A DNA stretch of 43,067 nt, from NCBI GenBank assembly GCA_014584465.1, contig JACTMU010000021.1:73743-116809 (forward strand), written 5' to 3'. The first letter of the stretch is position 1. Every line of letters starts with the position of its first letter. Of this stretch, positions 1 through 8,460 are shown one piece after another. A model generated the notes under the pieces. The model ran no database searches and was not told the origin of the DNA. It worked only from the letters and a program-made list of their open reading frames with translations. The position numbers and the translations under genes are program-made. Origin of the DNA: Pseudomonadota bacterium (GTDB lineage: Bacteria; Bdellovibrionota; Bdellovibrionia; Bdellovibrionales; JACTMU01).

Positions 1-975
1 CTGACGTTCACTGTAAGGAAAGACGTGGAGGCGTGTCCAAGGGTGATCGGCGAGAAGGCGATAGGTGGTCTCAAAGGAGTCTTGGGTCTCCCCTGGAAAT
101 CCCGTGATCATATCCATTCCAACATAGGCCTCAGGAAATGAGCTCTTGATCTCGCCTAGAGTTTCCATGATCTTTTCCGCCTTGTATTTGCGCCTCATGG
201 ATTTAAGGATCAGGTTGCAACCACTTTGAATGCTCAAATGAAAGTGCCGACAGAGGCGATCATCTCTCTTCATCAAATCGAGGAGTCGTGGGGAGATCTC
301 CTGCGGTTCAAGACTCGATAGACGCAGGCGTGGAAGCGATGTCTGATTGAGAAGCTCTTCAACCAAATCTTCAAAATCGTGTCTGCCATCGTGATAATCG
401 GCAAGATGGACTCCTGTAAGGATCACCTCATTTTTTCCACTTGAGAGAATCTCATTTGTGAGGGAGATGACCTCACTCAGAGGGAGGCTGCGACTCTTTC
501 CACGAGCAAAAGGGACAATGCAATAACTGCAAAACTGATTGCACCCATCTTGAACCTTCAAAAAGGCTCGAGTCTTTTGAAGTTGATGGCCAAGCCCACC
601 CGCCATGGACTTCTCTTCGAATATGTTGGCCTTAAATACTCGAGTCGACTGAGGACGCATCAAGTGGTCACGCAAAATAGTTGCAAGATCCTCCTTGTGA
701 GAATTGGCTACAATCAGATCGACCTCTTTAAGATCTTCAAAGATCTTGGTGTCCACCTGGGCACCGCAGCCAGTTACGACAATGCAACTCTTCTTTTCAC
801 CTTTAAGCCGTCGGATCTGTTTGACCGCAGTGGAAATTGCCTCTTGAGTGACGGCGCAACTGTTGATGATGTGAATCTCTTGATCTGCAAGCTTGAGATC
901 GGAAAGTCTCTCCTCAAGAACACCCGTGTCAAAGGTGTTGACCTTGCAGCCATAGGTGTGAAAGTGAAGACTCAA
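1..975 (-). CDS. mtaB: tRNA threonylcarbamoyladenosine methylthiotransferase MtaB (partial, C-terminus off the left edge)
   Basis: This is a radical-SAM methylthiotransferase. MtaB enzymes add a methylthio group to t6A37 in ANN-decoding tRNAs. Reading the minus strand without interruption gives an N-terminal HTYGCKVN motif (UPF0004 cluster cysteine), NSCAV and TGCGAQ cysteines, then the radical-SAM triad CNQFCSYC followed by IVPFARGKSRS, and later GFPGET and HVFPYSER, as in MtaB rather than MiaB or RimO. The gene runs off position 1 with 325 codons visible, so the C-terminal TRAM-type region is missing. I place the start at a TTG (975-973) that overlaps the mnmA stop codon (TTGA). It has a GGAGG nine bases upstream, and the encoded start (M-S-L-H-F-H-T-Y-G-C) matches where the family begins. 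It is translationally coupled to mnmA. Confidence 0.9.
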   Translation of the reverse strand, partial: MSLHFHTYGCKVNTFDTGVLEERLSDLKLADQEIHIINSCAVTQEAISTAVKQIRRLKGEKKSCIVVTGCGAQVDTKIFEDLKEVDLIVANSHKEDLATILRDHLMRPQSTRVFKANIFEEKSMAGGLGHQLQKTRAFLKVQDGCNQFCSYCIVPFARGKSRSLPLSEVISLTNEILSSGKNEVILTGVHLADYHDGRHDFEDLVEELLNQTSLPRLRLSSLEPQEISPRLLDLMKRDDRLCRHFHLSIQSGCNLILKSMRRKYKAEKIMETLGEIKSSFPEAYVGMDMITGFPGETQDSFETTYRLLADHPWTRLHVFPYSERQ

Positions 976-2048
976 GTGATCCAACCTCCGCCAAGAAGTT
1001 CCTCTCCACGATAACAGACGGCCACTTGGCCTGGTGTGATCGCACGTTGTGGTTCATCAAAACAGATTCGAACGCGCTCTGTTTCTCGATCGTAAAAGAG
1101 TCTTGAAGGCGCACCCTTATGGTGAAATCGAATCTTCGTGGTCACCGTTTCTCCAGGAGTTACCGGATTGATCCACTTTGGATTCTGAAGCTCTAGCTCT
1201 TGCTTATAGAGATAACCTTCAGGTCCGACCCAAACATTACGGGTTTGAGGATCGATCTTGAGGACATAAAGAGGTTCCGAGTGAGAGAGGCCAAGCCCCT
1301 TTCTTTGTCCGTAGGTAAAGTTGTGAACTCCACTGTGTTCTCCCAGGACTCGTCCAGAGGGGTAAAGGCGAACGACCCCTGGTTCAAGTAAATTCCTAGA
1401 AACTTCATCTTCAATAAATCGAGCGTATCCCTTATCTCCTACAAAACAGATTCCCACCGAATCCTTCTTTTTGGAGTTCACAAGACCCATCCGCTCTGCA
1501 ATTTTTCGAACCTCTTCCTTTTTCAGGTCTCCAAGCGGGAAGAGAATTTTAGGTAAGATTGCTCGCTCGGTCGTGAAGAGAAAGTAGGTTTGATCCTTTT
1601 CGTCATCCCCACTTCGGTAAATGGCATATTCATTTCGCTCATTGAGTGAGATTTTGGCGTAGTGGCCAGTCGCAAGATAACTGCAGTCGAGCTCTTCCAT
1701 CTTTCGAATCAGCAGATTGAACTTCAAAAATGTGTTGCAGTTCACACACGGAGATGGGGTTTGACCTTGAAGGTAGGACTTAATGAATGGGTCGACGACA
1801 AAGGTGCGGAAAGGCTCTTCGCAATTGATCACATAAAAAGGTATCCCCAAGTGATTTGCAACTTGGCGTGCATCGTCTACATCTGTCGTTGAGCAACAGG
1901 TTCCTACTCCTTCATTTGTGTTGCAAACCGAGTAGTCCCACACCTGCATGGTCACACCCACAACATCATAGCCCTGTTCGACAAGAAGCCCCGCTGCCAC
2001 CGAGCTGTCAACACCACCACTCATCGCAACCAAAACACGCTTTTTCAT
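972..2048 (-). CDS. mnmA: tRNA-specific 2-thiouridylase MnmA
   Basis: MnmA activates U34 of tRNA Lys/Glu/Gln with ATP and inserts sulfur to give s2U34. The 358-residue length is normal for the family. The PP-loop SGGVDSS is at residues 10-16. The catalytic pair is visible as C101 in SPCVNCN and C201 in VGICFVGD, and ATGHYA and TYFLF follow the family pattern. It lies 21 bases downstream of a cysteine desulfurase gene, which is the usual sulfur donor, and its stop codon overlaps the start of mtaB, so three tRNA thiolation genes form one operon. Extra cysteines (CNTNEGVGTCC, about residues 42-52) between the PP-loop and C101 are seen in some MnmA lineages; their role is not known to me. Confidence 0.96.
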   Translation of the reverse strand: MKKRVLVAMSGGVDSSVAAGLLVEQGYDVVGVTMQVWDYSVCNTNEGVGTCCSTTDVDDARQVANHLGIPFYVINCEEPFRTFVVDPFIKSYLQGQTPSPCVNCNTFLKFNLLIRKMEELDCSYLATGHYAKISLNERNEYAIYRSGDDEKDQTYFLFTTERAILPKILFPLGDLKKEEVRKIAERMGLVNSKKKDSVGICFVGDKGYARFIEDEVSRNLLEPGVVRLYPSGRVLGEHSGVHNFTYGQRKGLGLSHSEPLYVLKIDPQTRNVWVGPEGYLYKQELELQNPKWINPVTPGETVTTKIRFHHKGAPSRLFYDRETERVRICFDEPQRAITPGQVAVCYRGEELLGGGWIT

Positions 2049-2069
2049 TGAATCACTCGATGCAGGTAT

Positions 2070-3263
2070 CTACGGAACATGGAGAACCCCTTCCTCAAAG
2101 ACTTTGGTGTCACGATCAAACTCAGATAGCGATCGCAGTCGTTCCACTGTTTTCTTAAAAACATCGCAAAATAGGTCGACCTCCTCCAAAGTGTTTCCCA
2201 ACCCCAAGGAGATTCTCAAGGACGATTGAGCCTCTCTGGCCGACAGCCCCATCGCCATCAGGGCTGCACTGGGCTGTGTGCGCCCTGAACTGCAGGCGGC
2301 CCCTGTGCTGACCGCAAATCCCTGAAGGTCGAGATTCATCAACAGGGTTTCACCGCTCACACGTGAAATGACCAGATTGAGTGTTCCTGGAACTCGGCGA
2401 GATTCACCACCAGTAACTGAAACTCCGGCATTCTCCTGAAGAATTCGATGTTGCATGTGATTGCGAAGAGATTCAATCTCAGCTCCTTTGGAGAGGAGGT
2501 CACCCATCATCTCACACATAAGACCTAGAGAGGCAATCGAGAGTAGGTTTTCAGTCCCACCTCTTCGTGAGCGCTCCTGCCCCCCACCGTGAATCAATGG
2601 TTCCAACGAGATTCCTCGTCTGCAGTAGAGGGCTCCGGCTCCCTTGAGAGCGTAAAACTTGTGTCCCGAAAAGGAGGCCAAGTCGACACCCAGGTGTTTT
2701 ACATCCAGTGGAACCTTTCCCAATCCCTGGACTGCATCCGTATGGAAAAGTGCTCCTACTTTGTGAGCCATCCGAGTCATCTTTTTGATGGGGAAAATAT
2801 TTCCTGTCTCATTGTTGGCAAACATCACACTGACCAATGTGATTGGGGCAGAGGTCTTCTCGTTCAAAAGTCGATCATAGGTTTCAAGATCAACCACCCC
2901 TTTTCGATCCACCGGTATGATTCGTGACTCCACACCCAGTTTATGAAGGAAATCCAGAGAGCTGGAGAGGCTGGGATGCTCTACAGAGCTGATCAACAAA
3001 CGTCCACCCGAGCCCTTTTGAAAGAGCCCTTTGAGAGCCATATTATTGGCCTCACTCCCTCCGCTTGTAAAAATCACCTCAATAGGATGGGCACCGATCG
3101 ATTGAGCCACACGGCGGCGGGCTTGGTCAAGGAGGCCCTTGGCAAGACGGCCAGGCTGGTGGATCGAACTCGGGTTTCCCCAGGCGTGGATCCATTCGGA
3201 CAGGGCATTTCGAACCTGGTCTGAGGGCTTAGTTGTGGCGTTGTGGTCAAAGTAAATCGACAT
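2070..3263 (-). CDS. Cysteine desulfurase (IscS/NifS family, class V aminotransferase)
   Basis: This PLP enzyme converts cysteine to alanine and a protein persulfide for Fe-S cluster assembly and tRNA thiolation. Counting from the chosen start, the PLP lysine is K202 in SGHKFYALKG, the catalytic cysteine is C324 in GAACSSGRTQ, and the N-terminus YFDHNATT is the family hallmark. The open frame extends 13 codons upstream to a TTG at 3302, but the ATG at 3263 places the start directly before YFDHNATT, so I use it, giving 397 residues. No iscU, iscR or hscA lies beside it; the neighbours are mnmA and mtaB. That context suggests tRNA modification as a main client. Whether it should be named iscS or nifS cannot be settled from the sequence. 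A 79-bp divergent promoter region separates it from the next gene. Confidence 0.93.
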   Translation of the reverse strand: MSIYFDHNATTKPSDQVRNALSEWIHAWGNPSSIHQPGRLAKGLLDQARRRVAQSIGAHPIEVIFTSGGSEANNMALKGLFQKGSGGRLLISSVEHPSLSSSLDFLHKLGVESRIIPVDRKGVVDLETYDRLLNEKTSAPITLVSVMFANNETGNIFPIKKMTRMAHKVGALFHTDAVQGLGKVPLDVKHLGVDLASFSGHKFYALKGAGALYCRRGISLEPLIHGGGQERSRRGGTENLLSIASLGLMCEMMGDLLSKGAEIESLRNHMQHRILQENAGVSVTGGESRRVPGTLNLVISRVSGETLLMNLDLQGFAVSTGAACSSGRTQPSAALMAMGLSAREAQSSLRISLGLGNTLEEVDLFCDVFKKTVERLRSLSEFDRDTKVFEEGVLHVP

Positions 3264-3342
3264 AGGGGAGCGAGCTATACCATAGAATAGGTCAAACCTC
3301 AAGATTTGAGCAGGATTCGTTTACAACCGATAAGAATAGGTC

Positions 3343-4377
3343 ATGAAAAAGTATCCTTGGCAAGAGCCCTTTCAGATCAGTGAGGCCCAGATTTCTCAGT
3401 GGGAGACCGAAATGGGATCCAGTTCGGACAGCCTCTTGTGCTGGTGTCTTGAAAAGCAGAAAATCCCAGAGCATGCCTACCTCAAGTGGGCTCAAGCCCT
3501 TTACGGCTTACCCATCCTCAAAGAGGACTACTTTGGTTCCGCCCTCGGAAAAGTTCGCTTTGATCTTGACAGCCATGGCCCGTGGAAGGCCCATCTTTTT
3601 CCCGTGGGTCAGTGGGAAGAGGTGCTTTTTCTTGCCTGTGTGGAGCCGCCCACAGAACTTAAGATCAACAAAGATTATCAACTGGTGCTGGCAGCGTGGA
3701 GTCATCTTCGACCATGTTGGGAGCAACGACATCCCGACACCCGTAAAGAGGAGTCGGTTTCCACATCGAAAAGAGCCGTCTCCCATGCGTTCAAGGAGCT
3801 TGATCTTCCTCCTGTACCCGAGAGCTCCCATCTGAAGCTTGAAACGTTCGAAGTTGAGAAGCCTGAGGAGCGAACTCTCGCTGTCGAGACTACGTTGACG
3901 CCACTACCTAAAAACAAGTTGAGCCACTATGAACGCACTCTTCTGGATATCGATCAGGTGCTAAATTCTATCCGAGTCTATTTTGATAAAGTCATAGTCT
4001 TTCGGTTCAAGAGCAGTTCTCTTTTTCCTATGAAGTGGGATGATTCGTGGAAACCACTCGGAGACCCTTCAAGTCTCAGAGTTAAGGTTGATTCACCAAG
4101 CATCTTTCGAACTTGTGTGACCTCACTTCATCCTTATCATGGCCGAATTGTACCTAATGCTGTGAACACTCAATTCTTCAACAACTGGAATGGATCTCAG
4201 ATTCCGGTTCATGCAACCCTGGTGCCGGTGATCAAAGAGAAAAAGGTCATTGCGTTGGTGATGGGCATCAAGCATACGGCGATGGATCACTCTGAACGTG
4301 TCCTACGCGACAGTGAGGAAGTTGCAAGAAAGATCGGTCACCTTTTGGTCGCCAATGGCCTTGGAGAGGCTGCCTAA
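3343..4377 (+). CDS. Protein of unknown function, 344 aa
   Basis: I do not recognise this soluble protein with certainty. The N-terminal 60 residues (SEAQISQWETE, then WAQALYGLPIL) loosely resemble the N-terminal domain of type II secretion/pilus ATPases, which reads an inter-subunit signal, but no Walker motifs follow, so it is not an ATPase. A charged linker spans about residues 125-195. The C-terminal half, from YERTLLDIDQVLNSIRVYFDKVIVFRF to the end, has the alternating pattern of a GAF-like sensory fold. No signal peptide or membrane segment is evident. The start ATG at 3343 has a nearby AGG. It diverges from the cysteine desulfurase and converges with the small secreted-protein gene across a long inverted repeat. 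The functional reading is weak inference. Confidence 0.7.
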   Translation: MKKYPWQEPFQISEAQISQWETEMGSSSDSLLCWCLEKQKIPEHAYLKWAQALYGLPILKEDYFGSALGKVRFDLDSHGPWKAHLFPVGQWEEVLFLACVEPPTELKINKDYQLVLAAWSHLRPCWEQRHPDTRKEESVSTSKRAVSHAFKELDLPPVPESSHLKLETFEVEKPEERTLAVETTLTPLPKNKLSHYERTLLDIDQVLNSIRVYFDKVIVFRFKSSSLFPMKWDDSWKPLGDPSSLRVKVDSPSIFRTCVTSLHPYHGRIVPNAVNTQFFNNWNGSQIPVHATLVPVIKEKKVIALVMGIKHTAMDHSERVLRDSEEVARKIGHLLVANGLGEAA

Positions 4378-4384
4378 CTTATTT

Positions 4385-4549
4385 AGTGTCTGGCGCGAAA
4401 CCTCATTCCGGTGAATTTGTCATAAGTTTTCCTTATACCTTTGTTGAGCCTCCTCGAGTTAGCGCCTCGGGCTAGCCCTTCGTCGGCTCGCCTCGGTATA
4501 AGCAAAACTTATGCAAATTCACTCGAAAGCAGGTTTCGCGCCAGACACT
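4385..4549. repeat. Long inverted-repeat element 1 (nested hairpin)
   Basis: The outer arms 4385-4403 and 4531-4549 are perfect 19-bp inverted copies (AGTGTCTGGCGCGAAACCT). Inside them 4411-4439 and 4495-4522 form a second, almost perfect inverted pair (GTGAATTTG..ATAAG..TTATACC). The loop and right inner arm contain a 53-bp core (4461-4513) that recurs in opposite orientation at 8329-8381 with 49 of 53 identities. The element fills the gap between two convergent genes and ends 2 bases before the stop codon of the minus-strand gene. It looks like a non-coding MITE- or REP-like element that could also serve as a bidirectional terminator; no T-tract is present. Confidence 0.85.
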
Positions 4550-4551
4550 AT

Positions 4552-5133
4552 CTAGGGATAGACGCTTCGACTGGCTTGCCAGAGCACTTTACGTTTGAGG
4601 TACTCAACCTGCTGAGGATGGCGTCGACTCTGCCACTGATGATCAATCTTGGAGACTTTATGGTGAAGTTCTTCGATTTTTTCATTTTCATAGGCACGTT
4701 GGATTTCAATCTGACGCTTGATGGTTGACTCGAGCTCTCTTTCAATGAGCTGACGGTGAAACTGTGTTGGAGATGCATAGTACTGGTTTGCCAACCGCTC
4801 GATCTTTTTTCGGTTTGCCGCCAACTCACGTTTCTTAGGATCTAAACCACGCAACCGCATGCGATAATCCTTCAAGCGTTGCCGATGAAGTAGTTTGGCG
4901 GTGATGCGAAAGAATTTCTCATGGTCCCGTTCCTTTATCTCCATGAGCTTTGCGTAGCGTTTGGGCTTTTGCAGCTTGTAGATTTCAAAGAGACGGCGAA
5001 GCTCCCATGGTTCTGGGGGAATGAATTTGCTCACTTTTTGACTCTTTGTGGATGTATTTGCGTGTGAAGAGTTTGCAGAGAACGTTGTGATGCTAAGGCC
5101 CATCAAGATGGCCCATTTCAAGATCTGATTCAT
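4552..5133 (-). CDS. Small secreted basic, helix-rich protein of unknown function
   Basis: This 193-residue protein has a clear Sec signal peptide (MNQILKWAILMGLSITTFSANSSHA, cleavage probably after SHA). The mature part is very rich in Lys, Arg, Glu and Gln with almost no glycine (LFEIYKLQKPKRYAKLMEIKERD, then RQLIERELESTIKRQIEIQRA), so it should be long alpha-helices or a coiled coil. It is probably periplasmic. The pattern resembles small periplasmic helical proteins of the DUF3106 or Spy type, but I cannot assign it to a family. It is a single-gene unit on the minus strand. Its stop codon sits immediately beside inverted-repeat element 1, which may end its transcript. Confidence 0.72.
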   Translation of the reverse strand: MNQILKWAILMGLSITTFSANSSHANTSTKSQKVSKFIPPEPWELRRLFEIYKLQKPKRYAKLMEIKERDHEKFFRITAKLLHRQRLKDYRMRLRGLDPKKRELAANRKKIERLANQYYASPTQFHRQLIERELESTIKRQIEIQRAYENEKIEELHHKVSKIDHQWQSRRHPQQVEYLKRKVLWQASRSVYP

Positions 5134-5349
5134 CTTGATACTATTTTACATGAATCTTCGAGATCTTGCACGAGTTAGGCTGATCTTCTGAAAGTTCCAC
5201 ATCTAAGGCCCAGTACAGTTCGACTCTGGTTTAACTGTTTACGAATTGATTTGGATTCACTCATGAACTCATTTGTCTCGCTGATCGTGCTATAGAATAT
5301 AGCACTGGTTTATTGGCTTGGGCTGGACCTAGCACTAGTGGTTGAACCA
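5134..5349. promoter_or_regulatory. Intergenic stretch with two perfect hairpins
   Basis: No gene is visible here. At 5287-5305 there is an 8-bp perfect inverted repeat with a 3-base centre (GTGCTATA-GAA-TATAGCAC). At 5334-5354 a 9-bp perfect hairpin (ACTAGTGGT-TGA-ACCACTAGT) contains the serA stop codon (5350-5352) and may be its terminator, although no T-run follows on the minus strand. The 5287 palindrome lies about 155 bases upstream of the small secreted-protein gene and could be an operator or another mRNA hairpin. Confidence 0.5.
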
Positions 5350-6564
5350 CTAGTAGAGAATCCGGGTGCGAATGCTGGTCGATAGCTTACGGACACGCTC
5401 ATTCACACTTTGCGCTTCGGCCTTCTCAAGATCCATAACCATGTAACCAATGTGGGCATCTGTGGAGAGATATTGGGCCGTAATGTTGGCCCCAACTGAA
5501 GAGACAATGCCATTGATCTCTTTGAGAACGCCAGGAACGTTGTGATGAATGTTGATGACTCGATGAACATTTTGGATGACCGGGAGATCCACGTTGGGAA
5601 AGTTGACAGCCCCTGAAGTTACGCCACTTCTGAGGTACCGAATGAAGCTCTCTGCCACCTCATTGCCAATGGCCTCTTGAGCCTCCTCGGTGCTTCCCCC
5701 AATGTGAGGAGTCAATATCACATTTGAAACTCCTTGGAGTTGAGATGAGAAGTGTTCCTCTTTGGAGTTGGGCTCTTCTGGAAAAACATCAATCGCAGCC
5801 CCACCCAAAAGATCTCCCTTTAAGGATTCGACAAGATCCTCAATGACCACCACGCTTCCACGGCTTGCATTGATGAGAAAACTTCCCCTTTTCATCAAGG
5901 AGAGTTCTCGCTTCGAAATCATCTTATGCGTCTCTTTAGTGGCGGGTACATGCAATGTGACAAAGTCCGAATTCTTTAGGAGCTCTTCGAGAGAATCCAC
6001 GGACTTTGAGTTTCCAAGAGGAAGCTTTTTGACAATATCAAAGAAGATGACCTTAAGTCCCATCGCTTCGGCAAGAATGCTGACCTGACTCCCGATGTGT
6101 CCGTAACCGACGATGCCAACGGTCTTTCCTCGAACTTCACGAGAACCTGTTGCACTTTTATCCCAGAGTCCTTGATGGGTCGAACGGTTGCGATCACCAA
6201 GTTGGCGCGCAAGCGCGATCATTTCGCAAATGATCAACTCCGCAACGCTTCGTGTATTGCTGTAGGGAGCATTGAAGACTGGAATGCCTAATTTATTTGC
6301 AGCTAGGGTATCGATCTGATTTGTGCCAATGCAGAAGGCACCTATGACTTTAAGATGCTTTGCTTCTTCAAGAATCTTCGAAGTGATTTGAGTTTTGGAT
6401 CGAAGACCCACAGCATCGAACTCTAGAATCAGGTTTCTGAGCTCCCCCTCATCCAGAGCGCCTCTTTTTTGAACAACATCAAATCCCACGGCTCGCAGAC
6501 GATCTGCAGCGACCGGGTGAATGCCCTCCAGCAATAAGATTCTTAAGATCTTTTGAGACTCCAC
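5350..6564 (-). CDS. serA: D-3-phosphoglycerate dehydrogenase
   Basis: SerA oxidises 3-phosphoglycerate with NAD+, the first step of serine synthesis. The 404 residues match the short, E. coli-like form. The Rossmann motif VGIVGYGHIG lies near residues 149-158, followed by an acidic FFDI for NAD+. The substrate-binding stretch FCIGTNQIDTLAA and the catalytic LTPHIGGSTEEAQ, with its essential histidine, are present. Residues from about 330 to the end form an ACT domain (INIHHNVPGVLKEINGIVSS), the serine-binding regulatory module. It diverges from the secreted phosphatase-fold gene across 68 bases. The extreme C-terminus (RTRILY) is as expected. This is a housekeeping gene with nothing unusual except that its stop codon lies inside a perfect hairpin. 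Confidence 0.96.
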   Translation of the reverse strand: MESQKILRILLLEGIHPVAADRLRAVGFDVVQKRGALDEGELRNLILEFDAVGLRSKTQITSKILEEAKHLKVIGAFCIGTNQIDTLAANKLGIPVFNAPYSNTRSVAELIICEMIALARQLGDRNRSTHQGLWDKSATGSREVRGKTVGIVGYGHIGSQVSILAEAMGLKVIFFDIVKKLPLGNSKSVDSLEELLKNSDFVTLHVPATKETHKMISKRELSLMKRGSFLINASRGSVVVIEDLVESLKGDLLGGAAIDVFPEEPNSKEEHFSSQLQGVSNVILTPHIGGSTEEAQEAIGNEVAESFIRYLRSGVTSGAVNFPNVDLPVIQNVHRVINIHHNVPGVLKEINGIVSSVGANITAQYLSTDAHIGYMVMDLEKAEAQSVNERVRKLSTSIRTRILY

Positions 6565-6632
6565 GTTATTACATTAGGTGAGCCCTTTTGATCTTGTCAA
6601 CTGTTCGATCGGAAGGTAGCGTTTGCCCTTAG

Positions 6633-8228
6633 ATGAAGCATCTTTGGCAAATCACCTTCTTGTTGATCTCAATGAGTTTTGCTCTGAGGTCTTTCTCTTA
6701 TGATCCATCCTACCCTTCGAAAGAGCCTCCGCAACTCGACGAGGAGTTTTATTGTCGTGTTGCACGTGAACTGGCTTCCAATTATGAGAGGGGAGATTTT
6801 TCTTGCAATGACGGTGGGGATTCCGACTTTCTCTTTTATCATGTCAAGAGAGTCCAAGGGGGGGAGGGTCGAGTTCAAGACAAACCCTCTTCGATTCAAA
6901 TTGCCTCATTCAATCTCCTCCATTTGGGCGATGATGTGGGACAACTGAAGGATCTAACGTTAGTTGCAGAGGTTATGAATCTTTGGGATGTGGTAGTGGC
7001 GAGTGAACTTAAATCACTTCCGGTGACAGGAAAAATTCAGAACCACAATCAGCATGCCTTGGAGCAACCAAGGGCTTGGTCGAGTCGCTTTTCCAAGTTG
7101 ATTTTGCCTGTCTACTATCAGCTTCTGGTTGCTCTGAGAGAGTTAGATTCAAGTTGGTCCCTCGTGCTGACCACCGTGCCCCAAGGAGATGGCCCCTACC
7201 GAGAACTCACGGGCTTCTATTTGAGAAGTTCTCGGGTGAAGCTCGTTGAGGATCGAGCAAAGTTGGTGGACATCGATCCCCATTACCGATCTCTTCTATT
7301 TCGAACTCCCTCCCAAATTTTTCTTCAAAGTGGATCGTTTCAGTTTTCGGTCGTGGCCACCCATATAAGATATACGGTTCCGCCCGACGATGTGAAACGC
7401 AAAAATGCGATGGCTCTTGCAAAGGAGATCCTGAGCAGAGATTCTCCCAAAGAGGTTAAGTACCTGCCATTTTTGAAGAGAGCAGATTACCAGCTTCGCT
7501 TTGCAGAGTTGAAGACCATTTTGACCTCTCTTTTTGAAAGAACCTCTAAGTCTGGAAATCGTAAGGTGATCCTTGCGGGGGATCTCAACTTGGACTCTTC
7601 CGGAAAGAGATTGGCCCTGCAGCACCATCCTGAGGTAAAAGGAACCGTGGAGATCGAGGCTCTTTGGGAGGAACTCCTAAGTCGTTTTGGATCGATCAAA
7701 CTCTTTGTGGATCAACCGACAACCATCTCTGAAAAAAGTGGGCGATCGAGCTCGTTGGACCATTTTATTGCAGATCCCGATGAAATAGAGGAGTGTGACT
7801 TTTCGGGCTCTGAGGCATGGGACTTTTCGTCCCTCTTTTTTGAGAGTGAATCCCGTCAGGAGCAAGAGAAAAAAAGTCCGAGAGTTCATCGAGTTCAATC
7901 TATGATTGCGCAGGCCGTGGGAGACTTAAGGAGGCAAGGAGCATCCTACTTTCTTTCAGAAGGAAGGAGCCATCGCTCTTTTTATGGGCTTACATTGGAC
8001 CGCATTGGAGAGCTTTCCGAGAGCAGTCCAGCTCTTGCTGAAGAATTTAGCAGAGACTCGCTGAAGGAAAAAGTTGAGGAGCGAGTTGTCTCTTTATTAA
8101 GGGCCAAACCCGGAAGTTCTGATTACCATCGGCGTTTTCGAGCAGTCTATCAAGTTTTGAGTGATCATCTTCCGATTGTAGTGAAATGTTGGGTTGACGG
8201 ACGTGCACCTCATCAGCTTCAATGGTAG
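6633..8228 (+). CDS. Secreted endonuclease/exonuclease/phosphatase-fold protein
   Basis: The N-terminus MKHLWQITFLLISMSFALRSFS is a Sec signal peptide, so the protein is exported. The fold follows from the motif order IQIASFNLLHLGDD (asparagine of strand 1), VVASELK (metal glutamate), ATHIRY, LAGDLNLDSS (catalytic D-x-N), SLDHFI and LSDHLPIVV (terminal catalytic DH pair). Together these are the DNase I/exonuclease III/sphingomyelinase superfamily signature. The substrate (DNA, phosphoinositide or sphingolipid) cannot be told from sequence. At 531 residues it is much longer than a minimal domain. A charged insert at about residues 400-470 (ESRQEQEKKSPRVHRVQ) splits the last two motifs and is unusual. 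It stands alone, downstream of the serA divergent promoter and upstream of inverted-repeat element 2. Confidence 0.82.
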   Translation: MKHLWQITFLLISMSFALRSFSYDPSYPSKEPPQLDEEFYCRVARELASNYERGDFSCNDGGDSDFLFYHVKRVQGGEGRVQDKPSSIQIASFNLLHLGDDVGQLKDLTLVAEVMNLWDVVVASELKSLPVTGKIQNHNQHALEQPRAWSSRFSKLILPVYYQLLVALRELDSSWSLVLTTVPQGDGPYRELTGFYLRSSRVKLVEDRAKLVDIDPHYRSLLFRTPSQIFLQSGSFQFSVVATHIRYTVPPDDVKRKNAMALAKEILSRDSPKEVKYLPFLKRADYQLRFAELKTILTSLFERTSKSGNRKVILAGDLNLDSSGKRLALQHHPEVKGTVEIEALWEELLSRFGSIKLFVDQPTTISEKSGRSSSLDHFIADPDEIEECDFSGSEAWDFSSLFFESESRQEQEKKSPRVHRVQSMIAQAVGDLRRQGASYFLSEGRSHRSFYGLTLDRIGELSESSPALAEEFSRDSLKEKVEERVVSLLRAKPGSSDYHRRFRAVYQVLSDHLPIVVKCWVDGRAPHQLQW

Positions 8229-8287
8229 CTTGCAAAGGCGCAGTTCGTAATGGCGACTGTTTTAAAATTGCTGAGGAGTGATAGCAC

Positions 8288-8415
8288 TAAATAGGGGCTG
8301 TCCGGTAATTCGCTTTTTGATCGATTTTGATAAGTTTTTCTTATACCGAGGCGGGCCGACGAAGGGCTAGCCAGAGGCGCTAGCAAAAATGGAATTACCG
8401 GACAGCCCCTAAATA
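8288..8415. repeat. Long inverted-repeat element 2, in the nosZ leader
   Basis: Arms 8294-8310 (GGGGCTGTCCGGTAATT) and 8393-8409 are perfect inverted copies. They are bounded on both sides by the direct hexamer TAAATA (8288-8293 and 8410-8415), which could be a target duplication. The interior (8329-8381) is the same 53-bp core as in element 1 but reversed; the flanking arms are unrelated to those of element 1. The element ends 45 bases upstream of the nosZ start codon, so it lies in the leader or promoter region of the nos operon. It is probably a non-autonomous repeat; whether it affects expression is unknown. Confidence 0.83.
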
Positions 8416-8460
8416 GATGGTCCATAAGGCCATCGCAGCTTTAGAAGGAGAAGAGTCACA

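Noticed and set aside
550-1014. Plus-strand open frame over the start of mtaB
   Set aside because: It is antisense to a continuous MtaB reading with all family cysteines; it has no homology-like motif of its own.
4441-4728. Plus-strand open frame with a run shared with one at 8219-8425 (both contain ASPSSARLG)
   Set aside because: The shared peptide is only the translation of the 53-bp repeat core in elements 1 and 2; the rest is antisense to the small secreted-protein gene.
8412-8460. FNR/NNR-type box in front of nosZ
   Set aside because: I looked for TTGAT-N4-ATCAA-like sites between the repeat and the start codon and saw none.
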